Origin: Marinifilum breve
GTDB lineage: Bacteria > Bacteroidota > Bacteroidia > Bacteroidales > Marinifilaceae
Direction of reading: 5' to 3'
Length of the DNA stretch: 64,000 nt
Assembly (NCBI RefSeq): GCF_003202155.1
Contig: NZ_QFLI01000002.1
Span: 1-64,000 of the forward strand
Shown here: in pieces, positions 8,739 to 17,312 of the stretch
Layout: every line of letters begins with the position of its first letter
Numbering within the stretch: position 1 is the stretch's first letter
The notes under the pieces: model-generated
Seen by the model: the letters and a program-made list of their open reading frames with translations, nothing else
The model's database searches: none
Told to the model about the DNA's origin: nothing
Made by a program: the position numbers and the translations under genes

Positions 8739-8820
8739 CGCCACAGCTTATCAATTTGCAAAAAGTTGACCCCCTGAATTGCGCCAGAGGCTCAATTTTC
8801 AAAATTTTGATAGGCTGGCG
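8739..8820. repeat. REP-like palindrome 2 (imperfect)
   Basis: Imperfect inverted repeat with arms at 8739-8754 (CGCCACAGCTTATCAA) and 8805-8820 (TTTTGATAGGCTGGCG). It is of similar size and base pattern to the palindrome at 8612-8694, with the same CGCC/GGCG ends. The pair resembles a REP doublet. Apart from these and the RAYT remnant, I see nothing in 8195-9161. Confidence 0.5.
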
Positions 8821-9161
8821 CAAGAAAAATACTCAAGCGTGGTTTAATCGAAGGCATAAATTCTCAAAAAAATATGCTTGACAATTTAGCATGCATTTTT
8901 CATCTTCGTCTCGATCGCTAATTTGTTAGGATTCTCTTTGGAATGCTGAATGATATCTGTAAAAGTAAAATAGATAATTTATAATTTTGGGAATTTAACG
9001 GGTGATGTCACTTTGGGGTATTGTGTCTGAATATCATTGTTTAATGATTTTAAAATAAATATTAAAAAATCATAGTAATATTATTGTCTTCAAAAAATAA
9101 TCTGCTAATTTTATTATTCTGTTAAGGAATGTTGCTTGGTTAACCCTTAAATTTTTGAGAT

Positions 9162-9743
9162 ATGTTTTTAAAAATGACTTTTAGTTTGTTGCTTATCGAC
9201 GAATTATTGGGATATGCCAACAAAATTTCAAAATATCTGAAATCATTAAATAAAGAAGGATTACAGTTAGATGCTGCAATAGCAAAATTTGAAGCAATGC
9301 TGACAAGGGCTCTGGAGGCTTCCAATAGGAGCAAGTCAAGTGATTTTACATCTCTGCTGCACGCAAAGGATTTTCGTAGAGATGAATCATATTTAGCTTT
9401 TCGAAATTTTATGGAAGCATGTATGCATCGAAACAATGAAACGGTTGCAAATGCAGGCGGTACCATTTGTAGAATTATTAGAGGGCATGGATGGTCTTTG
9501 CATGCCGGAGGTAGAAAGAATCAATCTGCAAAAATGGCTAGCTTAAGCAAAGAGTTAAATTCGGAAGCGAATCAAGCTCTTATTGAAGCTGCTGGTGGTA
9601 AAGATTGGTATGCCGAAATGCTTACTAATAATGCTGCTTATGAATCGTTGACTATTGGTTTCAGTCTCTTAGCAAACAAAAAAAGATCTCACTGTTATTT
9701 GAAGGGGAGGATATCAAAATTGTATCTGATAAAAATATTTTAA
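9162..9743 (+). CDS. Truncated DUF6261-like protein with out-of-frame tail
   Basis: 193 residues. Residues 5-160 resemble the DUF6261 family of Bacteroidota (LLIDELLGYANKISKYL, RRDESYLAFRNFMEAC, EMLTNNAAYESL). Function of the family is unknown. From about base 9656 the DNA is that of a histidine kinase read in the wrong frame, so the last 30 residues (IGFSLLANKKRSHCYL onward) are not native. The gene is therefore a deletion or recombination product and may not be functional. There is no good ribosome binding site, and a second ATG at 9174 could also serve. Confidence 0.5.
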   Translation: MFLKMTFSLLLIDELLGYANKISKYLKSLNKEGLQLDAAIAKFEAMLTRALEASNRSKSSDFTSLLHAKDFRRDESYLAFRNFMEACMHRNNETVANAGGTICRIIRGHGWSLHAGGRKNQSAKMASLSKELNSEANQALIEAAGGKDWYAEMLTNNAAYESLTIGFSLLANKKRSHCYLKGRISKLYLIKIF

Positions 9744-10090
9744 TGGTATTTTTGCGTAATGTTGTTAGTAATGCCATTAAGTATAGTAATGAAGGTGGTA
9801 AAGTAATCATTAGCTGGACTAACACCGAAGAACATGTTGTGCTTAGGGTTAAGGATTATGGTATTGGCATGTCTTTGGAACAGGTGGACGCTCTTAATAA
9901 GCAGGTAGGAATTAACCAATTTACAAACGGAACAAATGGCGAAATTTCCACGGGGCTTGGATTATTCCTTTGCCAGGAGTTGTTACATTGTATTGAAGGA
10001 AAAATGAAAGTTCAGAGTGCCCTGAAAGAAGGAACTGAAGTATACGGCTACTTTAAAAAGAATGTTGGTAAAACAATTAATATCGGTTAA
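9656..10090 (+). pseudogene. Histidine kinase C-terminal fragment (HATPase_c)
   Basis: Read in the frame of the stop at 10090, sequence homologous to sensor kinases begins near 9656 (FQSLSKQKKISLLFEGED) just after the DUF6261 junction. It runs through the N box RNVVSNAIKYSNEGG, G1 box VKDYGIGM and G2 box STGLGLFLCQEL to a normal end. The dimerisation/His-phosphorylation domain and the sensor part are gone. An ATG at 9743 could start a 115-residue peptide, but on its own it lacks a phosphorylation site, so I treat it as a remnant. Confidence 0.7.
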
Positions 10091-10128
10091 AAATAGAATT
10101 GGTAAAATTTAATTCACACTTCTTTATT

Positions 10129-10415
10129 CGGCTAGGTGTTTGCGCTTACTAATAGCCCAGAAAATGTTATTGTTTTTGTTGGGAAAAATAAAATTGTAAG
10201 AGACATCAAAGAAGCAATTGAACGAATTAAGAATGTATCGGTACCATGAACTGCTAAAAGACATGCTGAGTTAAGACTTCATGTCAAAAAAACAGGGGTA
10301 TGTATAGACTGCCAAGCTCCACATCGTATGTGTAATGTTTGGACCATAATGGAGAAGTCGTTTCCTGCAAAGCGAATTAAAAATTATTCTAATAGATGAA
10401 GACTTAGGTTATTAA
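10129..10415 (+). pseudogene. LUD-domain (lactate utilisation LutB/C-like) protein remnant
   Basis: The translation ALTNSPENVIVFVGKNKIV, then RDIKEAIERIKNVSVP, an in-frame TGA at 10247, then TAKRHAELRLHVKKTGVCIDC, APHRMCNVWTIMEK and (after a frame change near 10380) IILIDEDLGY matches the C-terminal half of LUD/DUF162 proteins. The conserved Cys residues (CxDC...C) are kept. The N-terminal half is absent, so the gene is dead. It fills the otherwise non-coding stretch 10091-10441. Confidence 0.7.
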
Positions 10416-10441
10416 AAGACCGTGCCTAAATCGTTCGTGTT

Positions 10442-11308
10442 TTATCCATCATGCAGGCCAGCAAGAGTTTTTCTATACTCTCCTGGATTCACCCCATACC
10501 TTTTTTTGAAATGCCTAATTAAATGACTCTCATCGGTGAACCCCAATTGAAAAGCAATTTCAGAAATGGTAAAATCGCTTAAGCGAATTCTGTTTTCGGC
10601 AAGTGTCATTCGATAGTTTAAAATATATTGTTGTAAAGACTCTCCAGCATGTTTTTTAAAGAATATGCTGATGTAATTTTTCGACATGTGGAATTGTTCA
10701 GCAATTACTTCAATCCTGGTTTTTTCAGGATCATATACGTGATGACGGATGTAAGTTAGTATTTCATTTATTTTACCCTTATTAGCTTCAGCTTTAACCT
10801 GCTTTTCACAGTAAAGATTACAAATATTTCTTGCAATTATACTAAGAATCATACTTACGGCATCTGATATTATTTCAGTACTATAATTGCGAGGATTATG
10901 GTGTTCGTCTAGTATTATTTCAGCAATATGAAGTATTCTTTTTTTATCGTCTTCATTATATCTAACATCACCTGGTATTAGATTAGGATTAAACAAAACA
11001 GATTCGATCCTTTGCATCCATTTAGCCTTTTCTTGTATATTTCCATCTTTCTTAAAGATTAGATCAGTGAACTTTAAGTAACAGAATGAGGTTCTTTCAT
11101 CTACTTCGAAGTAATGAAAATCATTCGGTGCAATTAAGAAAATATCATCGGCTTTGTATTGAAAAGGCACTTCATTAATAATGTGTCTTCCTATTCCTTT
11201 CTTTATTAGAATGATCTCAAAGTGATCATGATTGTGTGGTGGATAATCCCATATGTCACCTTCAAATTCCAGGACTACAAAAGGTATGTGTTGTTTAAAT
11301 CTAGTCAT
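10442..11308 (-). CDS. AraC-family transcriptional regulator
   Basis: 288 residues from the ATG at 11308 (a TTG at 11323 is the alternative). The N-terminal cupin-like sensor (about 5-95) has PPHNHDHFEIILIKKG. The C-terminal AraC double HTH (about 185-285) has IAEQFHMSKNYISIFFKKHA and ISEIAFQLGFTDESHLIRHF then YGVNPGEYRK. The gene is divergent from the doxX operon with a 114-base gap, so control of that operon is likely. The ligand is unknown. Confidence 0.88.
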   Translation of the reverse strand: MTRFKQHIPFVVLEFEGDIWDYPPHNHDHFEIILIKKGIGRHIINEVPFQYKADDIFLIAPNDFHYFEVDERTSFCYLKFTDLIFKKDGNIQEKAKWMQRIESVLFNPNLIPGDVRYNEDDKKRILHIAEIILDEHHNPRNYSTEIISDAVSMILSIIARNICNLYCEKQVKAEANKGKINEILTYIRHHVYDPEKTRIEVIAEQFHMSKNYISIFFKKHAGESLQQYILNYRMTLAENRIRLSDFTISEIAFQLGFTDESHLIRHFKKRYGVNPGEYRKTLAGLHDG

Positions 11309-11366
11309 AGTCCAAATATACAATTTTATAATGAATTTATACAGGAGGGAATGCGTGGTATGAAAT

Positions 11367-11374
11367 TAACTTTG
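11367..11374 (+). promoter_or_regulatory. Candidate -7 box for the doxX operon
   Basis: TAACTTTG fits TAnnTTTG and lies 48 bases upstream of the DoxX ATG, in the AraC/doxX divergent gap. No clear -33 TTG is present, which would suit an activator-dependent promoter; that part is inference. Confidence 0.4.
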
Positions 11375-11422
11375 TTGGTATCATTTTTTACAATACGAAA
11401 TAATTAATAGTAAGAAGATAAC

Positions 11423-11839
11423 ATGACAAACAAAGACAAAGAGTTGGCCTTTTTGTTGGCTAGAGTAACAATGGGTATCAATTTATTGGGGCATGGCTTG
11501 GTTCGCCTTCCAAAATTATTCGATTTTAAAATATGGATGCTGAATTCCTTTCAGGATACACTACTTCCTGCATCTTTAGTGGGTGTGTGGGCAAGTGTTT
11601 TGCCATTTCTGGAACTCAGTATTGGTATTTTAATTACTGCAGGATTGTTTACTCGTAAAGCTATTGCAGGGGGGGCAATTATAATTCTGATTCTAGTTTT
11701 TGGTTCATGCCTGAAAGAGAACTGGGAATGGGTAAGCTTCCAGATGATATATGCCTTGTATTTCTTTTTCCTTATGGTTTACATTGACTACAATCAAATT
11801 TCAATAGATAATAAAATATTTAAAAATAATAAGTTATGA
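11423..11839 (+). CDS. DoxX-family membrane protein
   Basis: 138 residues with four hydrophobic spans (about 8-28, 50-75, 76-95, 108-128). The family signatures RVTMGINLLGHGLVRL, LELSIGILITAGLFTRKA and GSCLKENWEWVSFQMIYAL are visible. DoxX-like proteins are quinone-linked or redox-associated membrane proteins whose exact role varies. The stop overlaps the next start by 4 bases (ATGA), so it is co-translated with the deacetylase. First gene of the operon opposite the AraC regulator. Confidence 0.82.
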   Translation: MTNKDKELAFLLARVTMGINLLGHGLVRLPKLFDFKIWMLNSFQDTLLPASLVGVWASVLPFLELSIGILITAGLFTRKAIAGGAIIILILVFGSCLKENWEWVSFQMIYALYFFFLMVYIDYNQISIDNKIFKNNKL

Positions 11840-12777
11840 ATATTAGAAAAATCACTTTGATCATTACCGTATTAAGCTTTGCTTTATTTGGAAATTTATT
11901 AGCGCAAAACAAATCAGAAACACATTGGCCTAACGACGCTCGTTTGGTTATTTCCTTCTCTATGCAGTTTGAAACAGGAGGACAACCCGAAGGAGCAGAA
12001 AGCCCTTTTTCTGGAAATCCCCTGCCAAAAGGAACACCTGACTTACCAGCCGAAAGCTGGTTTCGGTATGGTGCTACTGAAGGAGTTTACCGCATGCTTG
12101 ATTTGTGGGACAAGCATGGTATAAAAGTTACATCACATGTTGTGGGTGAAGCGGCCCGCAAGTATCCTGAAGTTGCTAAAGCCATTGCCAACAGAGGGCA
12201 TGAAATTGCAGCTCATGGTATTGCTTGGGACGATCAGTGGAACTTATCCTATAAAGATGAACTCAAGTTTGTAAAAGACGGGGTTGACTTTGTAGAGAAT
12301 TTAACCGGACAAAGAGCTGTAGGCTACAATTGCAATTGGTTACGTCGTAGTGTAAATACATTGAAAGTATTGCAGGAGTTGGATTTTTTATATCACATTG
12401 ATGATGTCAGTCGTGATGAGCCTTTCATTACCATGGTACGAAATGAAAAATTCGTAGTGATGCCGTATACTCTACGAAATAACGACATTGTAAACATTGC
12501 TGGAAAGAATTGGAGTCCCGACCAGTTTCTTTATCAGCTAAAGGCTGAATTTGACCAATTGTACAAAGAAGCAGGTACAAAGCGAAGAATGATGAGTGTA
12601 AGTCTGCATGACCGCATTGGAGGTTCTCCTGCCGTTGTAAAGGTTGTAGATGAATTTATTCAGTATGCAAAAAAACACGGAGGTGTCGTTTTTATGCGTA
12701 AAGATGAGATTGCCAAAATGGTTTTAAATGATCCTGATACCCCGGTTGACAATTCCGAAATCAAGTATAATAAATAA
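11836..12777 (+). CDS. Secreted polysaccharide deacetylase family protein (NodB/PuuE-like)
   Basis: 313 residues with a signal peptide ending near LFGNLLAQ. The body is a NodB-fold carbohydrate esterase: VTSHVVGEAARKYPEVAKAI, RGHEIAAHGIAWDDQW (metal His region) and AVGYNCNWLRRSVNTLKVL. It looks closer to the PuuE/allantoinase-like branch of the family than to chitin deacetylases. The catalytic Asp of motif 1 is replaced by a VISFSMQFE-type strand, so the substrate is uncertain. A periplasmic location is expected. It is sandwiched between doxX and dps in one operon. Confidence 0.8.
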   Translation: MNIRKITLIITVLSFALFGNLLAQNKSETHWPNDARLVISFSMQFETGGQPEGAESPFSGNPLPKGTPDLPAESWFRYGATEGVYRMLDLWDKHGIKVTSHVVGEAARKYPEVAKAIANRGHEIAAHGIAWDDQWNLSYKDELKFVKDGVDFVENLTGQRAVGYNCNWLRRSVNTLKVLQELDFLYHIDDVSRDEPFITMVRNEKFVVMPYTLRNNDIVNIAGKNWSPDQFLYQLKAEFDQLYKEAGTKRRMMSVSLHDRIGGSPAVVKVVDEFIQYAKKHGGVVFMRKDEIAKMVLNDPDTPVDNSEIKYNK

Positions 12778-12785
12778 AAAAAGCT

Positions 12786-13265
12786 ATGGATAAGGAAATA
12801 AACATTGGCATTACAGATGCCAACCGCGAAAAGGTAGCCGAAGGGCTAAGCAAGTTATTGGCCGATGAATATGTATTGGTAACCAAAACGCGCAATGCAC
12901 ACTGGAATGTAGGGGGTATTGACTTTGCCGATAAACACAAGTTGTTCGAAGATCAATACAATAAAATCAATGAATACATTGATGATATAGCGGAACGAGT
13001 AAGAATGCTTGGACATTATCCTCCTTCTAAGATGAGTAGCTTTTTGAAACTATCAGAATTGGACGAGAATCTTTCCGGACCTAATAATTCATCTGCATTT
13101 ATACAAGTACTGTTAGATGATCACGAAACAATCATTCGTTACATGCGGGGATTAATCAATCCCTTTAATGATCAATATGATGATGCCGGTAATGCAGATT
13201 TTATTACCATGTTGGTTGAAGAACATGAAAAATTAGCTTGGTTTCTTAGAGCCCATGTATTATAA
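12786..13265 (+). CDS. dps: Dps family DNA-binding ferritin-like protein
   Basis: 159 residues, the usual Dps length. The ferroxidase residues are present: His in KTRNAHWNVGG (near 38), Asp in HKLFEDQYN (near 65) and Glu in DDIAERVRMLG (near 75). Dps oxidises Fe(II) with peroxide, stores the iron and protects DNA in stress. It starts 8 bases after the deacetylase stop and is followed by a strong hairpin, so it ends the operon. Confidence 0.92.
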   Translation: MDKEINIGITDANREKVAEGLSKLLADEYVLVTKTRNAHWNVGGIDFADKHKLFEDQYNKINEYIDDIAERVRMLGHYPPSKMSSFLKLSELDENLSGPNNSSAFIQVLLDDHETIIRYMRGLINPFNDQYDDAGNADFITMLVEEHEKLAWFLRAHVL

Positions 13266-13285
13266 ATCTTTGTATTGTCCCATGA

Positions 13286-13316
13286 GAACCAAAGACTAAA
13301 AAAAGGTCTTTGGTTC
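13286..13316 (+). terminator. Hairpin after dps
   Basis: Perfect 11-base stem: GAACCAAAGAC at 13286-13296 and its complement at 13306-13316, with a 9-base A-rich loop. There is no long T-run afterwards, so termination is likely but not certain. Confidence 0.65.
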
Positions 13317-13405
13317 AAGAAATGAGTACTTAATACTTGAAGATTATTCATTAAATATACTATTTAATCATCAGAATAATAACTACATAAGGATATAGCT
13401 TATCC

Positions 13406-13413
13406 TAATTTTG
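13406..13413 (+). promoter_or_regulatory. Candidate -7 box for the lipoprotein nitroreductase gene
   Basis: TAATTTTG fits TAnnTTTG, 25 bases before the ATG at 13439 and just after the dps hairpin. Confidence 0.4.
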
Positions 13414-13438
13414 GACTTTAAATAATTTCGTTGAAAAA

Positions 13439-14182
13439 ATGAAAAATAGGATTTTAATTTTAGCGGTTGTAGCAGGAATTTTAGGGGCCTGTACACAAAA
13501 AGAAGAAAGATCAAAAGTATCTGTTGGTAATCAAATCATCAAAGATATGAACACTCGTTATACGGCAAAAGTCTATGATAAAACAAAACGTGTTTCACTA
13601 GAAAATTTGACAACAATAGAAGAAGTATTACGCTTATCGCCTTCTTCTATTAACTCGCAGCCATGGAAATTTATTGTTATTAGAAGTGATGAAGCAAAAC
13701 AACGTTTTGCAAGTACTTTTAAAAAATATAAATTCAATAAACCTCACGCTACAGATGCGTCGGAAATAATCCTTTTTGCCAATAAAGTGCATTTTAGCAA
13801 AGAGGATTACAAAAAACGATTAGACGCTAGTATGGCCGCCGGACGCTTGAATCAAAAAGGATATGATAAACGACTGGAAGCATCATTCGGATTTGCGAAG
13901 ATGGTGGCTGATGAAAATGGAAACAATGGACATTGGACAAAAGCTCAAACGTACATTGCCTTGGGTAACGTGTTACACGCATTAGCACGCCTGAATATCG
14001 ATTCTACACCAATGGAAGGGGTTAATGCTGATGAAATTCAAAAAGAATTTGCCAAGGAGTTAGGTGATGATTACGAATGTACTTTTGCTTTGGCAATCGG
14101 TTATCACAAAGATGGGAAAGATTACAACCGTAAATTACCTAAAGCACGTATGGCAAAAGAAGATGTCATCACTGAGCTTTAA
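13439..14182 (+). CDS. Lipoprotein nitroreductase (NfsB-like)
   Basis: 247 residues. The first 18 residues are a lipoprotein signal (MKNRILILAVVAGILGAC) with the lipobox LGAC and Cys18. The downstream TQKEER is acidic/charged, resembling Bacteroidota surface-export signals. The rest is an NfsB-type FMN nitroreductase: LRLSPSSINSQPWKFIVI (FMN/substrate loop), WTKAQTYIALGNVLHALA, DSTPMEGVNA and GYHKDGKDYNRKLPKAR. Such enzymes are normally cytosolic; an exported one would need an external source of reduced nicotinamide or another donor. It stands alone between a hairpin and a terminator. Confidence 0.85.
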   Translation: MKNRILILAVVAGILGACTQKEERSKVSVGNQIIKDMNTRYTAKVYDKTKRVSLENLTTIEEVLRLSPSSINSQPWKFIVIRSDEAKQRFASTFKKYKFNKPHATDASEIILFANKVHFSKEDYKKRLDASMAAGRLNQKGYDKRLEASFGFAKMVADENGNNGHWTKAQTYIALGNVLHALARLNIDSTPMEGVNADEIQKEFAKELGDDYECTFALAIGYHKDGKDYNRKLPKARMAKEDVITEL

Positions 14183-14210
14183 TTGAATTAAAAGATATTT
14201 TTATTTGTAT

Positions 14211-14244
14211 GTAAAGGCAGTTAATGAATTGTCTTTACCTTTTT
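14211..14244 (+). terminator. Rho-independent terminator after lipoprotein nitroreductase
   Basis: GTAAAGGCA paired with TGTCTTTAC around a loop of about 10 bases, followed by TTTTT at 14240-14244. Confidence 0.7.
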
Positions 14245-14315
14245 GTTCAGAGTTTGCCTAATATAAATTCTCAAAGAATAATAATAGGTAGCTCTAATAA
14301 AATTGGAAATCTAGT

Positions 14316-15656
14316 ATGAGCAAAATAAAACTAGCACTTCTCTTATCATTTGGTTTTATCACCTTAATTTGGTTTTTTACAAATACGCTGCTGTATATTC
14401 CGTTTGATTCCAACTTGTTTACGAAGAGTTTGGCTCAATATACCGGAATCATTGCATTTTCTGCTATGACTTTTGCAATGATATTGGCAACTCGTCCCGT
14501 GTGGATTGAAAAACGATTGGGCGGACTTGATAAAATCTACCGTCTTCATAAATGGCTTGGCATTGTTGCATTTTCGTTTTCCGTTTTGCACTGGTTAGTG
14601 TCAAAATTGCCGGAATGGTGGTCACAATTAGATAAGTTAATAATTTTAGATGCTATTTCAGGCGCCACTGAAAATTTAGACCTTACACCTACCGCATTTG
14701 AAGTGTTTTTGGAATCTCTTGAATCTCCGGCTCTTCAAGTAAGTGAGTACGCATTTTATGTAACAGTTTTGTTTCTCACTATGGCCCTGTTAAAGAAAAT
14801 ACCCTATCACATTTTTGCAAAAACTCACATTGCAATGGCGGTAATTTATTTGGTGTTGGTTTTTCATTCGTTTGCACTTATGTATATCAATTATTGGACA
14901 CAACCAATTGGTATAATTATGGCAATTATAATGATAGTAGGAGCAATTTCTTCGTTTATTGTTCTTCTGGGGCAAGTGGGCAGGAAACGAAAGTTTAAAG
15001 GTTCTATTCAGTCTATCAATACATATCCCGATATGAATATATTTGAATTAATAGTGAAAAGCGATAACTGGAAAGGACATAATGAAGGGCAATTTGCATT
15101 TCTGAAATTTGAAAAAAAAGAGCTTCATCATCCTTTTACAATAAGTTCGGCTTGGGATAAAAAGACCAAAAATATCAGTTTTACAATTAAGGCTCTTGGT
15201 GATTATACCAATACTTTGGCCAATAAATTAAAAATCGGTGATTCGATAGTACTCGAAGGTGCTTATGGCGATTTTACTTTTAAGGACAACAAAGAAAGTC
15301 AAATATGGATAGCCGGAGGTGTTGGCATTACTCCTTTTCTAGCACGAATGGAGCGTTTGGCACAACAGAATAATATGCAAAGAATTGATTTTTTCTACTC
15401 AGCAATAAAATTAGATTCTAATTTTAAGAAAAAGTTACAGCAACTCTCAGCAGAAGCCAACATCAATTTACACTTATTTGAAACCTCTAAATCTGCTCTA
15501 ATTTCAGGAAACCATATCCGAAATTCTGTTTCGGATTGGAAATCTGCAAGTGTTTGGTTTTGTGGACCCTCAAAAATGGGGAAATCAATAAAGAAATACC
15601 TTCAAAGAAATGGACTTAATTCAAAATTTCATCAAGAATTATTTGAGATGCGCTAA
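14316..15656 (+). CDS. Ferric reductase-like flavohaem oxidoreductase
   Basis: 446 residues. The N-terminal half (about 8-220) has six hydrophobic spans, with haem-ligand His pairs in RLHKWLGIVAFSFSVLHWL and KTHIAMAVIYLVLVFHSF. The C-terminal half is a ferredoxin-NADP reductase module: FAD motif HHPFTISSAW near 268, nicotinamide/phosphate motif WIAGGVGITPFLARME near 332, and terminal WFCGPSKMGKSIKKYL. It moves electrons from cytosolic NAD(P)H across the membrane to an outside acceptor such as ferric iron or quinone. A reductase of this type could in principle serve the exported nitroreductase next to it; that link is inference. Confidence 0.85.
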   Translation: MSKIKLALLLSFGFITLIWFFTNTLLYIPFDSNLFTKSLAQYTGIIAFSAMTFAMILATRPVWIEKRLGGLDKIYRLHKWLGIVAFSFSVLHWLVSKLPEWWSQLDKLIILDAISGATENLDLTPTAFEVFLESLESPALQVSEYAFYVTVLFLTMALLKKIPYHIFAKTHIAMAVIYLVLVFHSFALMYINYWTQPIGIIMAIIMIVGAISSFIVLLGQVGRKRKFKGSIQSINTYPDMNIFELIVKSDNWKGHNEGQFAFLKFEKKELHHPFTISSAWDKKTKNISFTIKALGDYTNTLANKLKIGDSIVLEGAYGDFTFKDNKESQIWIAGGVGITPFLARMERLAQQNNMQRIDFFYSAIKLDSNFKKKLQQLSAEANINLHLFETSKSALISGNHIRNSVSDWKSASVWFCGPSKMGKSIKKYLQRNGLNSKFHQELFEMR

Positions 15657-15756
15657 TTTATTTGAGAAGATGGCAAATGGAACTTTGTTTAATTGTCAAC
15701 GAATGTAAATGCGAATAAATATATTCTAATTGAATTATTAGCAAAAAATCAAAAGA

Positions 15757-16659
15757 ATGAAAAAGCAATTTTATACACTTCTATTGGTACTAATAGTATC
15801 AATTGTGCAAGCGCAAAACAAGTTACCCTTTCAGTTGGTAAAACAATGGGAATTAGCTGGGTTTAGTAATCCCGAAAGTGTAGTACTCGACGCAGAAAAT
15901 AATGTGTTGTATGTATCCAATGTAAATGGTACCCCAACAGATAAAGATAGTAATGGTTACATATCAAAAGTTAGTTTGGAAGGTAAAATACTTGAACAAA
16001 AATGGGTTTCTGAAGGACTAAATGCCCCAAAGGGGCTGGCCATATATAAGGGGAAACTATATGCTGCCGATATTGACAAAATTGTTGAAATCGATATTAA
16101 AAGTAGAAGGGTTTCCACACATGAAATTCCAGATGCTACTTTTTTAAATGATGTAAGCATAGATAAGAAGGGCAATGTATATGTGAGCAATACTTTTGGT
16201 TTTAGTTCTATCTATAAGCTCCAGGCTAGTGGTAATAGAAAAATTGAAAAGTGGATTGAGGGCGACCAACTGTACATGCCCAATGGCATGTATGCCACAT
16301 CCAAACATTTATATGTAGCTGCTTGGGGAAATGGCCTGAATTCCAACACCTATGAAACCAAAGAACAAGGTTTTTTATATCGAATCGACCTGAAAAGCAG
16401 AAATGTTGAAATTATCAGTAAACCAATAGGTAATCTGGATGGTTTAAGCCAGACGTTACATGGTTTCCTGCTTACAGACTGGCTAAAGGGGGAGTTACTA
16501 TACTATTCAACCCAACAAGGTACTGTTACTTCAGTCTTGGATCTGCCAAAGGGTAGCGCTGATACCTATTTCGATAAAAATTCCAAAACCATTTATATCC
16601 CTTTAATGATGGATAATAAGATAATGAGTTATCAATTAAAAAAAATGATTTACCGATGA
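15757..16659 (+). CDS. Secreted SMP-30/gluconolactonase-like beta-propeller protein
   Basis: 300 residues with a signal peptide ending at SIVQAQ. It has repeated propeller blades, for example PESVVLDAENNVLYVSNVNG, APKGLAIYKGKLYAADID, NDVSIDKKGNVYVSNTFG and PNGMYATSKHLYVAAWGNG, as in SMP-30/NHL proteins. The metal/active-site Asp and Asn of SMP-30 seem partly kept (LDGLSQTL), so it may hydrolyse a lactone or only bind a ligand. It overlaps the next gene by 4 bases (ATGA), which places it in the nitroreductase/OYE operon. Confidence 0.7.
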   Translation: MKKQFYTLLLVLIVSIVQAQNKLPFQLVKQWELAGFSNPESVVLDAENNVLYVSNVNGTPTDKDSNGYISKVSLEGKILEQKWVSEGLNAPKGLAIYKGKLYAADIDKIVEIDIKSRRVSTHEIPDATFLNDVSIDKKGNVYVSNTFGFSSIYKLQASGNRKIEKWIEGDQLYMPNGMYATSKHLYVAAWGNGLNSNTYETKEQGFLYRIDLKSRNVEIISKPIGNLDGLSQTLHGFLLTDWLKGELLYYSTQQGTVTSVLDLPKGSADTYFDKNSKTIYIPLMMDNKIMSYQLKKMIYR

Positions 16660-17312
16660 ATAAACAGGAAATATTAAATGCTTATTGGTTTCGTCATGCC
16701 TGTAAGGAGTTTGACGTAAATAAAAAAATTACAGACGAAGATTTTAAATTTATTCTGGAAACAGGACGCCTTTCGCCAAGTTCCTTTGGCTTTGAGCCCT
16801 GGCATTTTGTGGTAGTTCAGGATAAGGAGCTACGTAATGCACTAAAAGAAAATGCCTGGGGAGCACCTTTAAAACTTGAAACAGCCAGTCATTTCCTATT
16901 GTGTCTTAGCATGAAAAAGCCACTCATTGCCTGGGATAGTGAATACATTCAAAACTTCATGAAAGATGTACAGAAATTACCCGAAGATGTAATTAAAGGT
17001 AAGGGGGAGTTTTTCGAAAACTTCCAGAAATCGGATTTTGATCTTACAAATGAAAGAAAGCTATTTGACTGGGCATCCAAGCAAGCTTACATTGCCTTGG
17101 GCAATATGATGACCTCAGCAGCAATGATTGGGATTGACACTTGCCCTATTGAAGGTTTCCACCAGGAGAAAACAGAAGCCTTGTTGGAGGAAAAGTTTGG
17201 GGTTGACACCGAAAAATTTGGGCTATCATATATGTTGGCATTTGGTTACAGGCAAAGAGAACCAAATACTAAAACTCGTAGAAACTTAAATGAAATTGTA
17301 TCATGGAAATAA
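16656..17312 (+). CDS. NAD(P)H-dependent nitroreductase (cytosolic)
   Basis: 218 residues with no signal peptide. Nitroreductase family features: YWFRHACKEFDVNKKITDED near the start, ETGRLSPSSFGFEPWHFVVV (FMN loop), ASKQAYIALGNMMTSAAM, GIDTCPIEGFH, and MLAFGYRQREPNTKTRRN. FMN enzymes of this class reduce nitroaromatics and quinones by two electrons. The gene overlaps both the SMP-30-like gene and the Old Yellow Enzyme gene, so the operon is tightly coupled. Confidence 0.9.
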   Translation: MNKQEILNAYWFRHACKEFDVNKKITDEDFKFILETGRLSPSSFGFEPWHFVVVQDKELRNALKENAWGAPLKLETASHFLLCLSMKKPLIAWDSEYIQNFMKDVQKLPEDVIKGKGEFFENFQKSDFDLTNERKLFDWASKQAYIALGNMMTSAAMIGIDTCPIEGFHQEKTEALLEEKFGVDTEKFGLSYMLAFGYRQREPNTKTRRNLNEIVSWK

